Assembly (NCBI GenBank): GCA_900544375.1
Contig: UQUZ01000024.1
Location: 1 to 36,984 of the forward strand
Source: an uncultured Oscillospiraceae bacterium
GTDB lineage: Bacteria > Bacillota > Clostridia > Oscillospirales > Acutalibacteraceae
Reading direction: 5' to 3'
DNA length: 36,984 nucleotides
Shown here: positions 6,071 to 13,243 of the stretch, piece after piece
Numbering within the stretch: position 1 is the stretch's first letter
Layout: every line of letters starts with the position of its first letter
Position numbers and translations under genes: made by a program
Notes under the pieces: generated by a model
Seen by the model: only the letters and a program-made list of their open reading frames with translations
The model's database searches: none
Told to the model about the DNA's origin: nothing

Positions 6071-6168
6071 GTCGCTCCCTGCGTGGGAGCGTGGATTGAA
6101 ATCCGAATGAAACCATCAAAAAGAGCATGTCTTTGGGGCCGCCCTTATGTGAGGGCGTGGATTAAGTC
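6071..6168 (+). CRISPR. One-spacer type I-C-like CRISPR mini-array (locus 2)
   Basis: Upstream repeat 6071-6102 (32 nt): GTC, stem GCTCCC, loop TGCGT, stem GGGAGC, handle GTGGATTGAAAT, an intact type I-C repeat. Then a 35-nt spacer (6103-6137). Then a degenerate repeat (about 6138-6168) whose hairpin is still perfect but with another sequence (GCCCT, loop TATGTG, AGGGC), while its handle has decayed (GTGGATTAAGTC). A mature I-C crRNA needs exactly the upstream handle and the downstream hairpin. The spacer reads PNETIKKSMSLG in one frame; no target is visible in the window. It is transcribed opposite to the late genes from its own promoter and continues into the zinc-ribbon gene. Confidence 0.82.
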
Positions 6169-6173
6169 TTTAC

Positions 6174-6224
6174 AAAATCTTCCTCTTGTGTTACATTTAT
6201 CGTGTGATATGAGAGGGGGATTTT
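6174..6224 (+). promoter_or_regulatory. Hairpin that buries a ribosome site
   Basis: AAAATCTTCCTCT (6174-6186) pairs over 13 bp, with two U-G wobbles, with AGAGGGGGATTTT (6212-6224), loop 25 nt. The right arm contains the ribosome site of the gene starting at 6228. Folding would hide it, so translation may depend on processing or unfolding of the RNA that also carries CRISPR-like locus 2. Confidence 0.55.
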
Positions 6225-6227
6225 GTC

Positions 6228-6968
6228 ATGTATTGCAAAAATTGCGGTAAGGCCATAACCGAAGATTTAAGATTTTGCCCGGAGTGCGGGGCGGAGGTAG
6301 ATCGCAATGAAGATGAAAACATACAGCCGGCCCCTGTTGAATTTGAAAGCGATGAACCTTCAAAGAAACCAAGCAAGATTGTTTTAGGAATACTGTACGG
6401 AATTATAATTCTGGGCCTAGTGTGCCTCGCGGTTGCTATAATTGTAAACACAACGGATTCTCATCTAGCTGGGGAACAAACGTCCGAAATCAGTACCGAA
6501 CCCGAAACTACTGAGGATGTAAAAGTGATTCGAGATACGCCATTGCGCCAAGGAAAGATTTATAACTTTGTAAATAACTTGGATTTATTTTCTTCTTTTC
6601 AGTTAAGCGAGCAACTATTCTCCGACAGATCTAAGCGATTGACCCTTGATCTGTCGAATTGCAAGGGCGACGCTTATAAACTTATTGATAGCTGCGAACT
6701 TTTTATCGGAATGTTTTTGCTAAAAAATGAAATTGGAAATGCCGGATATGACATTATATATATTCAGTTTCCAGATGAATGCGAAATGATGGTAACGTTA
6801 GAAGACAACCCTCAATATGCGGAACTGAATATAATAGGAACCATGCTAATCGCCCCGAATCACGATGATTATTTAAAGGCGTATCAAAGTAATGAATTTT
6901 TTAAAGATACCGACTTACTTAATAGGGCTGGCGTTTCATATGATGATATAAATGATATCGTAGAGTAA
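6228..6968 (+). CDS. Zinc-ribbon membrane protein, accessory (moron) gene
   Basis: 246 residues. Residues 1-25 form a zinc ribbon (Cys3-x2-Cys6 and Cys17-x2-Cys20, CKNCGK...CPECGA). An acidic linker and one membrane span (about 51-73) follow, then a C-terminal domain of about 150 residues with no recognised family. This matches the common Gram-positive architecture of a cytoplasmic zinc ribbon, a membrane anchor and an outside domain. It is on the strand opposite to the surrounding late genes and more AT-rich, has its own terminator, and shares the promoter of CRISPR-like locus 2. These are marks of a lysogenic-conversion gene expressed in the prophage. Role unknown; changing the host envelope or excluding other phages are possibilities. 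Confidence 0.75.
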   Translation: MYCKNCGKAITEDLRFCPECGAEVDRNEDENIQPAPVEFESDEPSKKPSKIVLGILYGIIILGLVCLAVAIIVNTTDSHLAGEQTSEISTEPETTEDVKVIRDTPLRQGKIYNFVNNLDLFSSFQLSEQLFSDRSKRLTLDLSNCKGDAYKLIDSCELFIGMFLLKNEIGNAGYDIIYIQFPDECEMMVTLEDNPQYAELNIIGTMLIAPNHDDYLKAYQSNEFFKDTDLLNRAGVSYDDINDIVE

Positions 6969-6974
6969 ACCGTT

Positions 6975-7013
6975 CCTCCCTGCCACAATAGCAGGGAGGA
7001 TTTTGTTTTTTTT
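6975..7013 (+). terminator. Intrinsic terminator after the zinc-ribbon gene
   Basis: CCTCCCTGC (6975-6983) pairs perfectly with GCAGGGAGG (6991-6999) around CACAATA, followed by ATTTTG and a long T-run to 7013. No T-run follows on the minus strand, so it works for the plus strand only. Confidence 0.9.
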
Positions 7014-10000
7014 ACCACTCATTTGAACGGACAAGCTCTCGCTTTACATACTTTGCGGTAGCGCGCCCACAAACCCGATTATCCATTTCGAGGACAATAT
7101 CCGGGTTAAACAAGTCTGGCCCCAACGCCGTCAGAGCGGCGTAAACCGCGCGGTAGATCACGTCGTACTGATTGCTCCGATCTGACTGCAGCACCCCGGC
7201 GACCGTGTCGCGCATGATGGATTGCGGCGTGGCAATCTCCGGGTTGCTTGCTGCTCCTGGGTACTCGCCAACGCCGATTATTGAGCTGTCGGTAAATACG
7301 CCGCCTTTGGCGTACCACTTAACGTTGACTGAGGGGCGGCCCTGCAAGCCCATCTGCCGCCAAGCTTCGCCCTCTGAGCCCCATGAGTCATAGTTCAACT
7401 CAAAATGAGGAGTTTTGATATGGGGGAAGGCGAGATTTTTGAATGCGTCAGTCAGACCTTGTGCCGCTTGTCTGCCGATTGACTTAAATGAGTTATACGA
7501 AAAAGAGGATTCGAAACTGCTTTGGATGCTTTCAGCGGCAGTTTTCATTGCGTCACGCGCCGGTCGTGTTTGGTCTTTGACACCGTCGGTATAGCCTTCC
7601 AGGCTCCATTTGCCGTACTGTGCAAACAGCTTAGAGGGAGAGTGAATTTGCATACCGGCAGCAAAGCCCTGTGCTATGTAGTCGGATGTGCTCCGCGCCT
7701 GCGCAGCGGCGGCCTTTTCGTTATTGAGTAGCCCCTGCGCGTATCCCGTGAGTGAGCTGTAACCATATCCGCTAAAGATTTCGGAGAAGGAATCGTCCAA
7801 ATCGTCAAAGTATCCCAAAACCCTCTCGTTGATTATATCTCGGGCGCTTGCAGGGGCAATCCATCCAATAAGCTCCTCGTACCACCTCGGTGACTCTTTT
7901 TGCGCCAAATTTTTGTATTGCGTGTAAAAGGATTGCTGAATTGTATCAGCAACCTGTTGCATCTGAGTGTCGATAGCACCCTGTTGTTTTATGGTGTCTT
8001 TTTGGATACCTTCGATAATGCCATCAATATATTTGATATCTTTTGCATCTGTAGCGCTCTTTTTGAGGGTTTCCAAATTGTTGATGAGTGCCGAATTGGC
8101 CTGCGATACAGATTCTTTTGCAGCATCCGCTTTTTCAGCCATATTTTTAATTGCTGTGGAAAACTCATCCGCAGATTTAAAATTAAGGTTATCAATTGTG
8201 ATGCTGCTTATAGCTGTTTTAAATGCTGTGATTTTTGGATCGGCTTCTGTGGTTAAATTTGCGATTTCGCGGTTGATCTCGAGCAACTGCTCTGCAAGCG
8301 CCGTTTTGTCGCCCTTGCCGCTCATCAACTTTTCGGTGAGTTCGTCGGCCTTGTTTTTTAGTTCATCTAATTTAGTTTTGCTGTTTCCCACCACTTTGTC
8401 TATCAAGCCCAATACTTCCGGGATCGCATAGCCGAGGGTAATTAATGTATCTCCAACGCTCCCCGCCAATGCACGGGTGATGTTATCATAAATCTTATCC
8501 AATATTTGCTTAGTGTTTTCCTCCAACGACGCAAACGCCTGCTGTATCTGCGGGACAGCTTCGCCGACGCTGATGGTTCCGCGATCCATGCCGGATATTA
8601 ATCCGTCGATCTCAGATGTGGTTTTTTTGATGCTTTCTTTGGCGTTGTCGATGATGGCCTGATTATCAATAATTGGCTGGTTAGCGTCCATGACGGCCTG
8701 TGTGATGTTCCCAAACCCCGCGGCAATGTCGGATATGCTCGTACCAACCCCGTCGTAAAAATCCTTTTTTAACGCCTCCGCACGGAGTTGCTCGTCTGCC
8801 TTAATAACACCATAAATGCCTGCGCCCAAACCTGCTACCGCCGTTGCAACCAACCCCCACGGCCCCAGCATGGCATACATAGCCGTGCCAACCGCCGCGC
8901 AGGTGGGAACGATTTGCAGCATTGCTTGCCCAAGGGAAATATTTCCCATAGCATACTCCTCGACCGCGTTTTTCACGACTACGATTTCACCGCCGAGCGC
9001 GGCCACGGAGACGCCGAATTTCGCCATCGGTGACAGCCCGCCCATAAAATGTTTGAAGCTACCCCACAACGAGCTAAACCCATTCGCCAGCCCTTTCAGC
9101 GGGTTTTTAGTGATCGCAAAGGACGTTTTTGCGTATAGCAGGGACTTTCCAAGTGCTTTCACGCCCTTAGACAGGATGGGCGATTTTCCGACCGCTGCCT
9201 TGGCCAACCCAAACCACTTGCTGATCTTGGCCGCACCAAACGCTGCGGCACCAACCGCCGCCACGCCCTTGATGGCCGGGCTATAGGTTTGGATCAAGTC
9301 TTTGACCTCACGCAGTTTCTCCCTGATCTCTTCCGCCCTTGCCGTAATTCTCGGATCAATCACATTATCCGCGTTGGACAGAGCACTATTGATCGGGATA
9401 CCTGTGCTCATGCCGCCAGTGCTCCCGGTGGTATCGCTGCCGCTGCTATCACCTGTGTCGGCCATCTCGATGACGTTCAGCTCGTCGATGCCGAGCAGTT
9501 GGCCTTTCAGTTCTTTTGCTTTCTTTGTGGCCTTCTCAAGCCCCGCAGAGACTGTCTGCGTGCTCGCGGAGAGTTGCTTGATCGGCGTTGGCTTGATGCC
9601 AAACAGTGCGGCCATGACCTGCCCTGCGCGTGTGGCAAGCACGGTCATTTTTTCAGCCAGTGCGGTCAGGTACGGCAACGCCGCCTGCAGCGCCGGGGCG
9701 AAAATTGAGCCAAGGGCACTGGAGAGCTGTTTTGTCTGCGCTTTCAGCGCCGCCTGCGCGCCGGCGAAAGTTGAGGCATAACGGGCCGCGTCGCCGGTCT
9801 GGAACGCGGTTTCCCGCATGAGACCTTCTACCGTGGCAAGGCGTTTTTCGGCCGCTGTGAGGCTCCCCACGCCCTTCCCAATGGACGCAGCATATTCTTC
9901 CCAGATGACGGAGAGGTTCTTTGTAACGCCAGCATTATCTACTAATACGCTGTTTTCATTGCGGATGCCATCTGTCGCGGACTTGACCGCTTCGCCCATT

Positions 10001-10524
10001 GTCAGGGACCTTTGCCGGGCGAACGCCGCCGAGTCTTTCAGATTTTGCAGGACGCTCTGCGTCTGGTCGTCCGTGTATCCAGCGGAGGATAAATTCTTGT
10101 AAGCCGTGTAGGCGTCTGCCAGGGGGATCAGCCCATCCCTTGTGTATTCTTGCAGCCAAGCCTTTGCCTGCGACACGTCCTTTCCTTGGGCGGCGAGGAT
10201 GCTTTCCAGGCCGACCTGCGCCGCCTGCGTTTCCGCATAAGAGTCCGTTAGCTTCTTCACGGCCTTCGCGACGGCCGTGATTGCAGCAACAGCCGCACCG
10301 GTTTTCAGGGCTTTCAAGGCACCGGAGAGCTTGTGCGTACCTGCACTACCGGCCTCCGCCCGATCCTTGAGCTTCGTGCAGGCGTCGGACAGCTTATCTG
10401 TGCCTTTTCCGGCTTTCGATGCGTTCGTGCCGAGGCTATTGCATTTTTTCATCAGGCTATTGATCTTTGCGTCGATCTTCTCCATCTTGACGGAGATCAC
10501 GACCTGTAATTCCTCAACGGTCAA
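7012..10524 (-). CDS. Tail tape measure protein
   Basis: 1170 residues, the longest gene here. It is helical throughout, with an Ala/Lys-rich coiled-coil N-terminus (MEKIDAKINSLMKKCNSLG), a phage-tail domain (AVKSATDGIRNENSVLVDNAGVT region) and hydrophobic segments near 410-560 (for example AKFGVSVAALGGEIVVV and CAAVGTAMYAMLGPWGLVATA), as usual for tape measures that thread into the host membrane. It sets tail length. The start is TTG, overlapping the TGA of the chaperone gene as TTGA, so translation is coupled. It is directly downstream of the frameshifted chaperone pair, the canonical siphophage order. No lysozyme or peptidase domain was noticed. Confidence 0.93.
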   Translation of the reverse strand: MTVEELQVVISVKMEKIDAKINSLMKKCNSLGTNASKAGKGTDKLSDACTKLKDRAEAGSAGTHKLSGALKALKTGAAVAAITAVAKAVKKLTDSYAETQAAQVGLESILAAQGKDVSQAKAWLQEYTRDGLIPLADAYTAYKNLSSAGYTDDQTQSVLQNLKDSAAFARQRSLTMGEAVKSATDGIRNENSVLVDNAGVTKNLSVIWEEYAASIGKGVGSLTAAEKRLATVEGLMRETAFQTGDAARYASTFAGAQAALKAQTKQLSSALGSIFAPALQAALPYLTALAEKMTVLATRAGQVMAALFGIKPTPIKQLSASTQTVSAGLEKATKKAKELKGQLLGIDELNVIEMADTGDSSGSDTTGSTGGMSTGIPINSALSNADNVIDPRITARAEEIREKLREVKDLIQTYSPAIKGVAAVGAAAFGAAKISKWFGLAKAAVGKSPILSKGVKALGKSLLYAKTSFAITKNPLKGLANGFSSLWGSFKHFMGGLSPMAKFGVSVAALGGEIVVVKNAVEEYAMGNISLGQAMLQIVPTCAAVGTAMYAMLGPWGLVATAVAGLGAGIYGVIKADEQLRAEALKKDFYDGVGTSISDIAAGFGNITQAVMDANQPIIDNQAIIDNAKESIKKTTSEIDGLISGMDRGTISVGEAVPQIQQAFASLEENTKQILDKIYDNITRALAGSVGDTLITLGYAIPEVLGLIDKVVGNSKTKLDELKNKADELTEKLMSGKGDKTALAEQLLEINREIANLTTEADPKITAFKTAISSITIDNLNFKSADEFSTAIKNMAEKADAAKESVSQANSALINNLETLKKSATDAKDIKYIDGIIEGIQKDTIKQQGAIDTQMQQVADTIQQSFYTQYKNLAQKESPRWYEELIGWIAPASARDIINERVLGYFDDLDDSFSEIFSGYGYSSLTGYAQGLLNNEKAAAAQARSTSDYIAQGFAAGMQIHSPSKLFAQYGKWSLEGYTDGVKDQTRPARDAMKTAAESIQSSFESSFSYNSFKSIGRQAAQGLTDAFKNLAFPHIKTPHFELNYDSWGSEGEAWRQMGLQGRPSVNVKWYAKGGVFTDSSIIGVGEYPGAASNPEIATPQSIMRDTVAGVLQSDRSNQYDVIYRAVYAALTALGPDLFNPDIVLEMDNRVCGRATAKYVKRELVRSNEW

Positions 10525-11218
10525 TGACTTTCACCGCCCCTCATTTTTGCGTTTTTCACGGCACTGTAAGCCGTCATACGGGCTTTCATCACACGCCAAT
10601 CCGTCTGCTGCTCCTGCGGTGGCTGGAACAAGCCGGGAAAAGCTTCATGCAGGGGCGGGTAATGCTTCGGATCATGTGCAGCAAATGCGATCAGATTGCC
10701 GAGCTTCCAAAGCATCGTAGCCTGCGACTTCGTCTGCTCCTGCTGGTGTTTGAGCCGGGTGGCTATGACCTGCTCAACCTCGCCGATGCTCATCTCCCAA
10801 AAATCATTTGGGGCAAGCCCTGCATCCAGCGCTTGCGGATACAGGATTTCTATCAGTTCCGTTACAGTTCGGTAGGTTATTCCGTCTCCTGCTTCTTTTC
10901 CATCTCTTGCAGATCCTCCTGCGAAAAAAAACCGCTGACCTTCATGACCTCCAAGAGCAGATCGGCCTTCTCGCTGATCGTGCAGCCATTGTCCTCCATC
11001 TCGTCGATGAGATCATAGACCTTCGGCAGGGTCATCGTCCTGTGATATTTCTGGAGGGCCGCCCAGAGGATGACCGCGAAGGTTTCCGCCCGTGTGATGT
11101 TCTCTGGAGCCTCCAATAGCGAGAAGCCGAGGCGCTTCTCCGCTTCGATTTTGGATGCGGTGGTGAGTTTGAGTTTATATTCCCGGTCGTCAACAGCCAG
11201 GATGTAGAATGCCGCCAT
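10521..11218 (-). CDS. Tail assembly chaperone long form, by -1 frameshift
   Basis: The short chaperone frame contains GGT-TTT-TTT-TCG (T-run at 10931-10924). A -1 slip there continues as TTC-GCA-GGA-GGA-TCT and stays open through ITYRTVTELIEILYPQALDA and the MSIGEVEQ stretch to the stop at 10521, giving about 232 residues. This is the G/GT arrangement of siphophages, where the long form binds the tape measure during tail assembly. The second frame has no well-placed start for its conserved ITYRTVTELIE part; the ATG at 10793 would make only a 90-residue product. The frameshift is inferred from the slippery run, the open frame and the position before the tape measure. Confidence 0.75.
10877..11218 (-). 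CDS. Tail assembly chaperone, short form
   Basis: 113 residues, MAAFYILAVDDREYKLKLTT onward, with a beta-rich N-terminus and a helical C-terminus ending MEKKQETE. It follows the tail tube gene and has the size and place of phage G proteins. The frame contains the slippery T-run near codons 96-99. An AGGAGGT site precedes the ATG. It is expected in excess over the frameshifted form. Confidence 0.8.
   Translation of the reverse strand: MAAFYILAVDDREYKLKLTTASKIEAEKRLGFSLLEAPENITRAETFAVILWAALQKYHRTMTLPKVYDLIDEMEDNGCTISEKADLLLEVMKVSGFFSQEDLQEMEKKQETE
10924..10931 (-). promoter_or_regulatory. Slippery T-run for -1 frameshifting
   Basis: Eight T on the minus strand read in frame as ..T TTT TTT T.., the T-TTT-TTT class of slippery heptamer. 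The -1 frame is open from here to 10521. I did not identify a clear downstream pseudoknot by eye. Confidence 0.65.
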
Positions 11219-11232
11219 GTTTCATGACCTCC

Positions 11233-11649
11233 TTATTCGGTTTCAATTTCCGTTATCTCGCTTGTCGGCGTGATATTCGCCGTGAACTGCAACGCTTCAC
11301 CGATGCCCTTGCCGGGCACAGATAGCGTCACTTTACCCTGCCACGCAAAGCCGGATTTGTCCGGGAACTCCAGCTGGAAATACTGTGTAGCGCCGGAATC
11401 CTGTGCGGTCTTCAGGATGGCGTAATTCGAACTCGCCCCCATGCCGGAATACAAAAAGTTGAACGCCATATCTCCGGGGTCCTTCAGGCCGGGAATATAA
11501 GTGCGGGACGTATTTTTCATGGTCGTGGTCTCGATCTTATCTGGCGCACCCATCAAATCGGGGAAATCCTGAAGATCATGCACCTCGGTCAGGGATGAAG
11601 ATTGTGCGCCCATTTTTAAAATTGTGCCGATGGTAGAAAGCCCATCCAT
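11233..11649 (-). CDS. Major tail tube protein
   Basis: 138 residues: MDGLSTIGTILKMGAQSSSL, then DLQDFPDLMGAPDKIETTTM, a pattern typical of Firmicutes phage tail tube proteins (a beta-sandwich subunit that polymerises around the tape measure). The C-terminus (GIGEALQFTANITPTSEITE) is also typical. ATAAGGAGCTGATTTT precedes the ATG. It sits between the tail completion protein and the chaperones. The 70-nt leader carries CRISPR-like repeat locus 3. Confidence 0.85.
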   Translation of the reverse strand: MDGLSTIGTILKMGAQSSSLTEVHDLQDFPDLMGAPDKIETTTMKNTSRTYIPGLKDPGDMAFNFLYSGMGASSNYAILKTAQDSGATQYFQLEFPDKSGFAWQGKVTLSVPGKGIGEALQFTANITPTSEITEIETE

Positions 11650-11681
11650 AAAATCAGCTCCTTATCTAATTATCTGATGTA

Positions 11682-11713
11682 ATTTCAATCCTCAGGCCCA
11701 TGCAGGACCTGAC
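11682..11713 (-). CRISPR. Solitary type I-C-like CRISPR repeat (locus 3)
   Basis: On the minus strand exactly 32 nt: GTC, stem AGGTCC, loop TGCAT, stem GGGCCT, then GAGGATTGAAAT. The layout of 3+6+5+6+12 nt is that of a type I-C repeat. The stem pairs fully with one U-G wobble only on the minus strand, the strand transcribed by the late operon. There is no second repeat. The next 34 nt are the leader, ribosome site and start of the tail tube gene. No U-tract follows, so it is not a terminator. Confidence 0.65.
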
Positions 11714-11720
11714 TTTTGTT

Positions 11721-12110
11721 TTATTTGATGTAAAATTGTTTTGTCACATTGTCATACGAACCGCTGTACAGCAGAACGGAACGGTATGCAGGGATTTCTC
11801 CCGGCAGTATCTCCTCCAGGTGGTTTAAAGTGCTGCGGGGTAAGCCAAGGGTAGCGAGCGCCGCATCGATCGCCCGGTCAAGCTCGTTGCGCCGCTCTGG
11901 CGTGGAAGTCCAGGTCTGCACCTGCACAGCCACATTGGAGATACGGTCAACGCCGGAGGAGGTCGACGTGCGCACAGAGTTATCCGCCTGCTTAATGCTG
12001 CCCAGACCGTCGCCCAACGCGCGGAAGTCCTGCGGGAAGCCCACGGACCATTTCATTCCGGGCAGCGCCACGATCAAGATATCATATACGGTTTGTTCCA
12101 TGTCAATCAT
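11721..12110 (-). CDS. Tail completion (tail terminator) protein
   Basis: 129 residues. Size, the short N-terminal helix (MIDMEQTVYDILIVALPGMK), a central beta region (RISNVAVQVQTWTSTPERRN) and position between the HK97 gp10-like protein and the tail tube protein fit the tail terminator family (DUF806/gpU-like), which caps the tail tube before joining to the head. No sequence signature is decisive. Its stop is 8 bp from the solitary CRISPR-like repeat. The start overlaps the upstream stop. Confidence 0.65.
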   Translation of the reverse strand: MIDMEQTVYDILIVALPGMKWSVGFPQDFRALGDGLGSIKQADNSVRTSTSSGVDRISNVAVQVQTWTSTPERRNELDRAIDAALATLGLPRSTLNHLEEILPGEIPAYRSVLLYSGSYDNVTKQFYIK

Positions 12111-12547
12111 TTCATTGCCTCCCGGATGCCTTTGCGGAGTTCAATCTCCAGATGTTTTACGATGCGGTCGCGACTATTGATCAGTGCTGGATACAGGTAT
12201 GGCTGCGCAAACTGGCCTTTCCAGTCCTCACGATAACCCAAACTAAGGGGTGCCTTCGGTGGGGACGGAGACGCAGCGCCCATCTGCCCTGTGCCGAATT
12301 CGACATACGGGGCGTATTCCACGATCGTTCCGACTGTACCGACGTATTCACCTGAGGGCTGCCACGCAAAATTTGTCTGGATGCTCTCGCGCAGATAACC
12401 AGTGTCAACCGGGCAGAGCAGCTTTGCGGCCGTCTGCACGGTCTTCGTGGCCTTCTCCACGCCTTTTTCCGTCGCCTGCTCCAGCTCACCGCCCAGCGAT
12501 TGTAATTTCCTACGCAGGCTGTCAAGGCCCTTAATTTCCACGCTCAT
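12107..12547 (-). CDS. HK97 gp10-like head-tail connector protein
   Basis: 146 residues from the ATG at 12547 (MSVEIKGLDSLRRKLQSLGG). The helical first part and the motif CPVDTGYLRESIQTNF then YVEFGTG are characteristic of the HK97-gp10 family of tail-joining proteins. The frame extends further upstream, but that overlaps the previous gene; the chosen ATG overlaps the preceding TGA (ATGA) and suits the family length. Confidence 0.88.
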   Translation of the reverse strand: MSVEIKGLDSLRRKLQSLGGELEQATEKGVEKATKTVQTAAKLLCPVDTGYLRESIQTNFAWQPSGEYVGTVGTIVEYAPYVEFGTGQMGAASPSPPKAPLSLGYREDWKGQFAQPYLYPALINSRDRIVKHLEIELRKGIREAMK

Positions 12548-12891
12548 ATATCCACCGCCTTTAGCAGATATCGGGTGTATGCGTCGAACGGCTGCACGCC
12601 GGCCACACGGTAAAATTGTCCGTTGCGCCGAATGAAATGTCCTTCCTCGACCGGCGGCGGGAATGATGCCGTCATCACCGCGTCCCGGTTGATTCTGAGG
12701 CCCCATTCCTGAGCTTTCAGGTCGTCTGTTACAAGCATAAAGTTGACCTGGTATCTTCCAGAGGGTGCATCGGCCGGCTGGGATGTGGGCGTTCCAAGCG
12801 AGCCGGACGAAGAAATGGGCAAGAAGTGTTCGACGGTTTTATCCTGGAACACTCTTGCCTGCATGTCTTTGAACTTATCGGGGATTATCAT
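12544..12891 (-). CDS. Head closure (head-tail joining) protein
   Basis: 115 residues, beta-rich, with an N-terminal MIIPDKFKDMQARVFQDKTV. Position between the connector and the gp10-like protein, and the length, match head-closure proteins (SPP1 gp16-like or phage head-tail adaptor). FIRRNGQFYRVAGVQPFDAY near the C-terminus resembles the strand pattern of that family. The assignment rests on order and size. Confidence 0.65.
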   Translation of the reverse strand: MIIPDKFKDMQARVFQDKTVEHFLPISSSGSLGTPTSQPADAPSGRYQVNFMLVTDDLKAQEWGLRINRDAVMTASFPPPVEEGHFIRRNGQFYRVAGVQPFDAYTRYLLKAVDI

Positions 12892-12892
12892 A

Positions 12893-13243
12893 CTACCACA
12901 GCTTTCTGTAGGCGCACAGCGCCTGCATTTCGCTTTCTGTTAAACCAGAAGAGGGGACGCTTTCCGCCGCGTAGGCCTGGAAGCTCACGGATTGGCCGTT
13001 GTCGGACAGGCTCGAAACGCGCTGCGCGGCCTCTGCGGTGCCGACACCTTGCCGGCGGAACCGGTCGGCAGCAATTTCCACGACGATTGTGGGCATGCCG
13101 CCGATCAATTCCTGTTGCCGGGTAAACCGAAGCGCCTTTTCCTCGGCAGACCGCAGGAAAAAGCAAAGCTCCTCCCTTCCAGCGTTTTCGAATCCAATCA
13201 GGGTATATAAATCCTCCAGCATGCGCTCATGCAGTTCGTCCAT
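12893..13243 (-). CDS. Head-tail connector protein
   Basis: 116 residues, mainly helical (MDELHERMLEDLYTLIGFEN...). It directly follows the coat gene and resembles gp6/gp15-like connectors, helical-bundle proteins that extend the portal. The stop codon is one base from the next start. An alternative is a generic phage gp6-like protein; the order (coat, connector, head closure, gp10-like) supports the call. Confidence 0.7.
   Translation of the reverse strand: MDELHERMLEDLYTLIGFENAGREELCFFLRSAEEKALRFTRQQELIGGMPTIVVEIAADRFRRQGVGTAEAAQRVSSLSDNGQSVSFQAYAAESVPSSGLTESEMQALCAYRKLW

Noticed and set aside
5972..6250. Plus-strand 92-codon frame containing VAPCVGAWIEI
   Set aside because: This is what the type I-C repeat of locus 2 looks like when translated; such spurious proteins are common over I-C arrays. 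It has no ribosome site.
8788..9286. Long plus-strand frames opposite the tape measure gene
   Set aside because: Shadow frames caused by codon bias of the minus-strand gene; no ribosome sites or recognisable products.
11240..11275. GGTTTCAATTTCCGTT in the tail tube gene, resembling the reverse of an I-C handle
   Set aside because: It lies in coding sequence, lacks the ATCC part of the handle and has no adjacent hairpin.
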